This document shows, in pieces, positions 60,828 to 64,000 of a stretch of 64,000 bases of DNA. Origin of the DNA: Aquicoccus porphyridii (lineage in GTDB: Bacteria > Pseudomonadota > Alphaproteobacteria > Rhodobacterales > Rhodobacteraceae); NCBI RefSeq assembly GCF_008369105.1, contig NZ_VINQ01000015.1, forward strand, positions 36,153-100,152. Reading direction: 5' to 3'. Numbering within the stretch: the stretch's first letter is position 1; each line of letters begins with the position of its first letter. The position numbers and the translations under genes were made by a program. Under the pieces are notes generated by a model that did no database searches, was not told where the DNA came from, and worked only from the letters and a program-made list of their open reading frames with translations.

Positions 60828-62075
60828 TCACTTTTCCCTTTTTGTGCTCAACAGCATCGCACCCAACAAACCAACCGATTGCGCCGCCTTGTACTCCATG
60901 CGGTTCAATTCATCGGCGGTATCAATGGCCGATATTTCCGCTTCATAAAGGTCGCGCCCCGTAGACAGAAGATCCTGCAATTCACGCTGCCCGGCTCGAA
61001 ACTGTTCTTCGAACGCTCGCAAAACATCCCTTGCATCGCTGACCTGTGCTTGAAGCGAGCGCTTGGAAACCCTCAGTGCTTCCAGACGTTGCCGATAGGT
61101 GCGCACTTCGTTCTGCAGGTTCTTCTCCACCGCGCGCAGCCTTTGATCCGCGGCCTTCATCCGCTGCTCCGCGGCGATCACCGCGCGCCCGCGAAAACCG
61201 CTCGAGGTCAGGTCCATTCCTGCGGTAATCCCCACCGCACTCGAACGCCCGCGCCCTCCGGTCAAATCCTGCCGCACCGTGGCTTCGAGTTTCAACTGTG
61301 GCTTGCGCGAGGCGCGTGCCGCAGAAACCCCCGCGCGCGCGATGGCCACGTCTGCAGATGCTGAAACATAATCAGGGGCGCCCACCACAGCGGTGATCAC
61401 TTCGCGGCTTGATTTCAAACGGTCCAGAAAGGCGAGCGCAGGAGGAGGCGATACCTGTTTCAGCGGCTGCCCCAACAGAAATTCGACCTCGGCCAAAGCG
61501 ATATCGTAATCCATCCGGTGCTGAAACAGCTCTTCTTCGGCACGCGAAATCTCCAATCGTGCCCGTGCGACTTCGGCGCTATTGGCAAGTCCTGCCCGGA
61601 CCCGGTCACGCGAGTACCGCTCCTGGCGATTTGTAAACCTCACGTATTCCTGCGTGCGAGCGATCTTGGCCTTTGCAATTACGATCTCGAAATAAGCCTC
61701 CGACATCGCGAGCGTGAAATCTTCGACTTCAGATTTCAGCATGGCGACCACTTTGACCCGCTCGGCCTCCGCTTCCGCGATCTGGCTCTTCGATAACCCC
61801 CAATCGGCAAGTAATTGGGTAACCGTCAGATTGATTCCGAGATCGCCACCATTGTCGCCGGTATCACCCGAAATATTCAACTGGGGGCGCCGGGCATCGC
61901 GGGAAATCTCCACGTTTGAGGTCTCGGCTGCCACCTGCTCGCGCAAGGCCGCAATAGTAGGGTCGCGCTGACTGCCCAAAACCACCGCCTCCCGCAAAGT
62001 TTGCGCCGAGGATGCGAGCGGAAGGGTCAACAGCACAGCCAGAAACGCTATCGGCCAGATCGGTAGCCTCCTCAT
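60828..62075 (-). CDS. TolC-family outer-membrane channel of the type I system
   Basis: About 415 residues from ATG 62075. The signal peptide is MRRLPIWPIAFLAVLLTLPL. The outer-membrane efflux domain has the doubled helical pattern (LREAVVLGSQRDPTIAALRE; QNEVRTYRQRLEALRVSKRS; LQDLLSTGRDLYEAEISAID). It completes the tripartite type I exporter. Starts at 62102 or 62120 are possible. 62075 is favoured by the signal peptide and GGGAG. It ends 4 bp before the transporter gene start. Confidence 0.9.
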   Translation of the reverse strand: MRRLPIWPIAFLAVLLTLPLASSAQTLREAVVLGSQRDPTIAALREQVAAETSNVEISRDARRPQLNISGDTGDNGGDLGINLTVTQLLADWGLSKSQIAEAEAERVKVVAMLKSEVEDFTLAMSEAYFEIVIAKAKIARTQEYVRFTNRQERYSRDRVRAGLANSAEVARARLEISRAEEELFQHRMDYDIALAEVEFLLGQPLKQVSPPPALAFLDRLKSSREVITAVVGAPDYVSASADVAIARAGVSAARASRKPQLKLEATVRQDLTGGRGRSSAVGITAGMDLTSSGFRGRAVIAAEQRMKAADQRLRAVEKNLQNEVRTYRQRLEALRVSKRSLQAQVSDARDVLRAFEEQFRAGQRELQDLLSTGRDLYEAEISAIDTADELNRMEYKAAQSVGLLGAMLLSTKREK

Positions 62076-62341
62076 CCGCGCTCCCACTCTCCCCTTACGC
62101 ATCTTGGCGCCTTGGCTCATACGGCACCTCCGGTGCCCAAGATCGGGAACCCCGGCACATGTGTCTTCCAGTGAACCGGACCCAGCAGCAATACCACCTT
62201 CAACTCTCCGAATAATTAATACAGCATGTCCTTCCGATGCGGCCCCCAAACCGCCCCTAGATCAGCAATCCAATCCTACCACTCGTATAAAACCAATCGC
62301 GCCAATACCCTGAAACGAGCGCGAAGAACACAATTCAACCG
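62076..62341. other. Intergenic region upstream of the type I exporter operon
   Basis: About 266 bases, moderately AT-rich in 62200-62340, between the Bap-like gene and the TolC gene. It could hold a separate promoter for the exporter. No gene was seen. Confidence 0.35.
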
Positions 62342-63463
62342 TTAAACATAGTCCGCACCGGTGCCCGTCGGTGCATCCAACAGTGAGCTATCGTCCTCCG
62401 CCGGCATCACCGCGTATCCCGAGATATCCTCCCCTGTCTCAACTGGCGCTTCATCGTCGCCGAACATGCCACCGCTTTCAATCGTCTCGTCGACACCAGT
62501 TGCCGACTCCGCCATCACCTCGGCGAAGAGCCCCCCCTCGCCCATGTCGTCGTCATCAAAACCGAGAATGCCGCTCACGAGATTCCCGACATAATCATCC
62601 GCACCGGGGTCGTTTTCGTTCTCTGCATCCGTATTTGCAATCTCCGGTGCAGGAGCGTCCTCGTCAATCACAGGCGCCGAACCGTCAGCGCTGGCAGCTT
62701 CCCCTGAAACACCAGATGCAACGTCTTCCGTTCCATCTTCTTCGGTTTCGGCGACTACTTCGTCAGTCGCTGGCTCCGGCTCCTCAACCGCGGCTGATGC
62801 GACGCCTGAACCTGAAGTCGAACCAACCGTGCCCGACCCGTCGCCGGCACTCCATTCGCCGAGAAGAAGCGAAGTCGAGGCGACCGCGAATCCACCAAAT
62901 GCCAGCTTGTCCACACTGCTCCCAGCCAGCACGAACTGGCCCATTCCACCGCCTTGCGCCGCGTCGTAGCCCGTATCAGCCGCCTGGCCACCTTCTGACG
63001 GCGCCCAACTGACCTGAACAACCCCGTCCTCGACTTCTGTCACTTCGAAAGCATCGCCTTCTTCCATGGGTAGTTCTGCGGGCTCACTCCGCGGGGCGGG
63101 TTCTTCCAATGGCGTGGCGTCAACAGGCCGGTTGATTGTGTCGCCCACAGAAGCCAAGAGAGGCTCGGGCGCGATGAGCCCTGTCACTTCTTCAGAACCG
63201 TCTCGACCCTGCAAGAGACGGCTGTAGCGCCCTTCGGCTCCAATAACAAAAAAGTCTTCTATCAGAACGGTTGTGCCATCGAGTAGCGTTACGTTCAGGT
63301 CTGCACCCGATTTCTCATAATAGGCAATTCCGGGTGTAGCATCCCCGAAATAAACATCGGCCGGACTTTCCAACCGGAGCTCCGAACCAGTCACGCGCTG
63401 AGTTTCGTCGCCTGACGTAGTAAAAATCTCGACCACTGTTCCCTCCATATCCCAGATGCCCAC
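62342..63463 (-). CDS. Acidic protein with Bap-type N-terminal domain, likely surface or secreted
   Basis: A 373-residue protein. The N-terminal ~90 residues resemble the prefix or retention domain found at the start of large Bap/LapA adhesins (VVEIFTTSGDETQRVTGSEL; DLNVTLLDGTTVLIEDFFVI). The rest is low in complexity and very acidic, with Gly, Glu, Asp, Ala and Ser (GDGSGTVGSTSGSGVASAAV; FGDDEAPVETGEDISGYAVM). No RTX repeats or large body are present. Start codon choice is open (GTG 63463 or ATG 63448). It sits directly ahead of a type I exporter, so it is a candidate substrate or an exporter-linked anchor protein. Confidence 0.75.
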   Translation of the reverse strand: MGIWDMEGTVVEIFTTSGDETQRVTGSELRLESPADVYFGDATPGIAYYEKSGADLNVTLLDGTTVLIEDFFVIGAEGRYSRLLQGRDGSEEVTGLIAPEPLLASVGDTINRPVDATPLEEPAPRSEPAELPMEEGDAFEVTEVEDGVVQVSWAPSEGGQAADTGYDAAQGGGMGQFVLAGSSVDKLAFGGFAVASTSLLLGEWSAGDGSGTVGSTSGSGVASAAVEEPEPATDEVVAETEEDGTEDVASGVSGEAASADGSAPVIDEDAPAPEIANTDAENENDPGADDYVGNLVSGILGFDDDDMGEGGLFAEVMAESATGVDETIESGGMFGDDEAPVETGEDISGYAVMPAEDDSSLLDAPTGTGADYV

Positions 63464-63714
63464 GTGTTCACGTCGATTGCATTAGCCCAAGACCATTAAG
63501 CGCAGAAGACATGAGCCCGGCAAACAGTTGACGATACCTGAATCATGGCAGGTGGTAGGGATCGTTCTTCCACTATCCCGCTAGTATGAGTCAACCGATT
63601 CGCTTCCGGAAATTGACGCTGTGTCTTTCAACGTAGTCTATTCCAGCCGCCAGCCCAATAGATAAGCGGACCGAAGAGCATTGCCCTTCGGTCCGTCATT
63701 TTTCATTTAGCGCC
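63464..63714. other. Intergenic region between the Bap-like and repeat-protein genes
   Basis: 251 bp containing the hairpin listed separately. The remainder is moderately AT-rich and may carry the Bap-like gene promoter. No gene was seen. Confidence 0.35.
63668..63694. terminator. Hairpin after the repeat-protein gene
   Basis: GGACCGAAG and CTTCGGTCC form a perfect 9-base stem with a 9-base loop, 21 bp past the stop of the repeat-protein gene. On the plus strand it is followed by TCATTTTTCATTT, so the T-run suits the plus direction better than the minus gene. It probably ends transcription both ways. Confidence 0.6.
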
Positions 63715-64000
63715 TCAGCCGGAGAGGCCGCCAAGTAGGCCGTCGTCGTCGCCTCCGCCGAGCAGGCCACCGACAAGACCGTCCTCACCGATCACCGGAT
63801 CGAGGAGACCGCCGTCGCCACCGAGCAGGCCGCCGACAAGACCGTCCTCGCCGAGGACCGGATCGAGGAGACCGCCGTCGCCGCCGAGCAAGCCGCCGAC
63901 AAGGCCATCCTCACCGAGAACCGGATCAAGGAGATCACCGCCATCGCCGCCGAGCAGGCCACCGACAAGACCGTCCTCGCCGAGAACCGGATCGAGGAGA
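63715..64000 (-). CDS. Glycine-rich tandem-repeat protein, 5' part beyond the window
   Basis: About 95 codons of a longer minus-strand gene. The visible C-terminus has four copies of a 21-residue unit of the form LLDPVLGEDGLVGGLLGGDG, one with an extra Asp, one with VIGEDG. It ends GLLGGLSG at a TGA. At DNA level this is a 63-66 bp tandem repeat. Being acidic and Gly/Leu-rich next to a type I exporter, it could be a secreted matrix or adhesin protein. I do not recognise the family. Confidence 0.78.
   Translation of the reverse strand, partial: LLDPVLGEDGLVGGLLGGDGGDLLDPVLGEDGLVGGLLGGDGGLLDPVLGEDGLVGGLLGGDGGLLDPVIGEDGLVGGLLGGGDDDGLLGGLSG
63718..64000. repeat. 63-66 bp tandem repeat within the repeat-protein gene
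   Basis: Four visible copies differ mainly at third codon positions and run past the window edge. One copy is 66 bp. The near-identity of the copies makes copy-number change by recombination or slippage likely. Confidence 0.8.

Noticed and set aside
1..64000. tRNA, rRNA, CRISPR arrays and prophage genes
   Set aside because: The larger gaps were read for cloverleaf, rRNA-like or evenly spaced repeat patterns and none was found. The only regular repeats are the protein-coding ones at the right edge.

Overview
The window is high-GC DNA from an alphaproteobacterium, most likely a Rhodobacterales (roseobacter-type) organism. This rests on the gene families present: a plant-type glutamate-cysteine ligase, a UbiA/RsmE divergent pair, a uvrC-pgsA-moaD-moaE string, an Anbu proteasome-like operon and a Tad pilus locus. 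It also rests on the very high third-position GC of the coding regions. I saw no rRNA, tRNA, CRISPR array, intact insertion sequence or phage. The gene content looks chromosomal.

Bases 1-10.7 kb are mainly housekeeping. On the minus strand there is an RND efflux pump (inner-membrane pump cut by the window edge, plus its periplasmic adaptor). Next comes a tight run of Nudix hydrolase, MoaB-like protein, metallophosphoesterase and a family-4-like uracil-DNA glycosylase that lacks the iron-sulfur cysteines. Facing away from it is a plus-strand operon: pyrB, three small membrane proteins, a dihydroorotase homologue without its metal ligands, and plsY. From 11 to 25 kb come gshA, a membrane protein with rsmE, ubiA, an OmpA-like envelope protein with a small coiled-coil partner, an AlkZ/YcaQ-type glycosylase, an SCP2 protein, moaE, moaD, pgsA, uvrC, a short-chain dehydrogenase, a CaCA antiporter, a tiny zinc-ribbon membrane protein and an S49 peptidase.

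From 25 to 38 kb there is an ABC-2 exporter, a LysR regulator facing a methyltransferase, and a crotonase-fold enzyme facing an HTH regulator with a pair of operator-like repeats between them. Then follows the Anbu operon (ATP-grasp, alpha-E, transglutaminase, Anbu). This operon is interrupted by a 268-bp MITE-like element that appears to supply both a stop codon and a ribosome-binding start. A large cation/proton antiporter with a cyclic-nucleotide-binding tail ends the section.

From 38 to 64 kb the genes are devoted to surface attachment. The Tad/Flp pilus genes are split: flp-cpaB-cpaE-cpaF-tadB-tadC lead into a hybrid histidine kinase and a LuxR-type regulator; tadD with an Omp85-like protein, a tadG-like gene on the opposite strand, and cpaC-cpaD-tadE lie further on. 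A separate receiver protein, a glycosyltransferase and a scar of degraded IS5/IS3 fragments lie between the blocks. Directly upstream of cpaC is a complete type I secretion system (HlyD-type adaptor, ABC transporter with a degenerate C39 domain, TolC-type protein). Ahead of it are an acidic protein with a Bap-type N-terminal domain and, at the window edge, a protein built of a 21-residue glycine-rich repeat. Together these suggest one locus for pilus-based and secreted-adhesin-based attachment under its own two-component control. No prepilin peptidase is visible.
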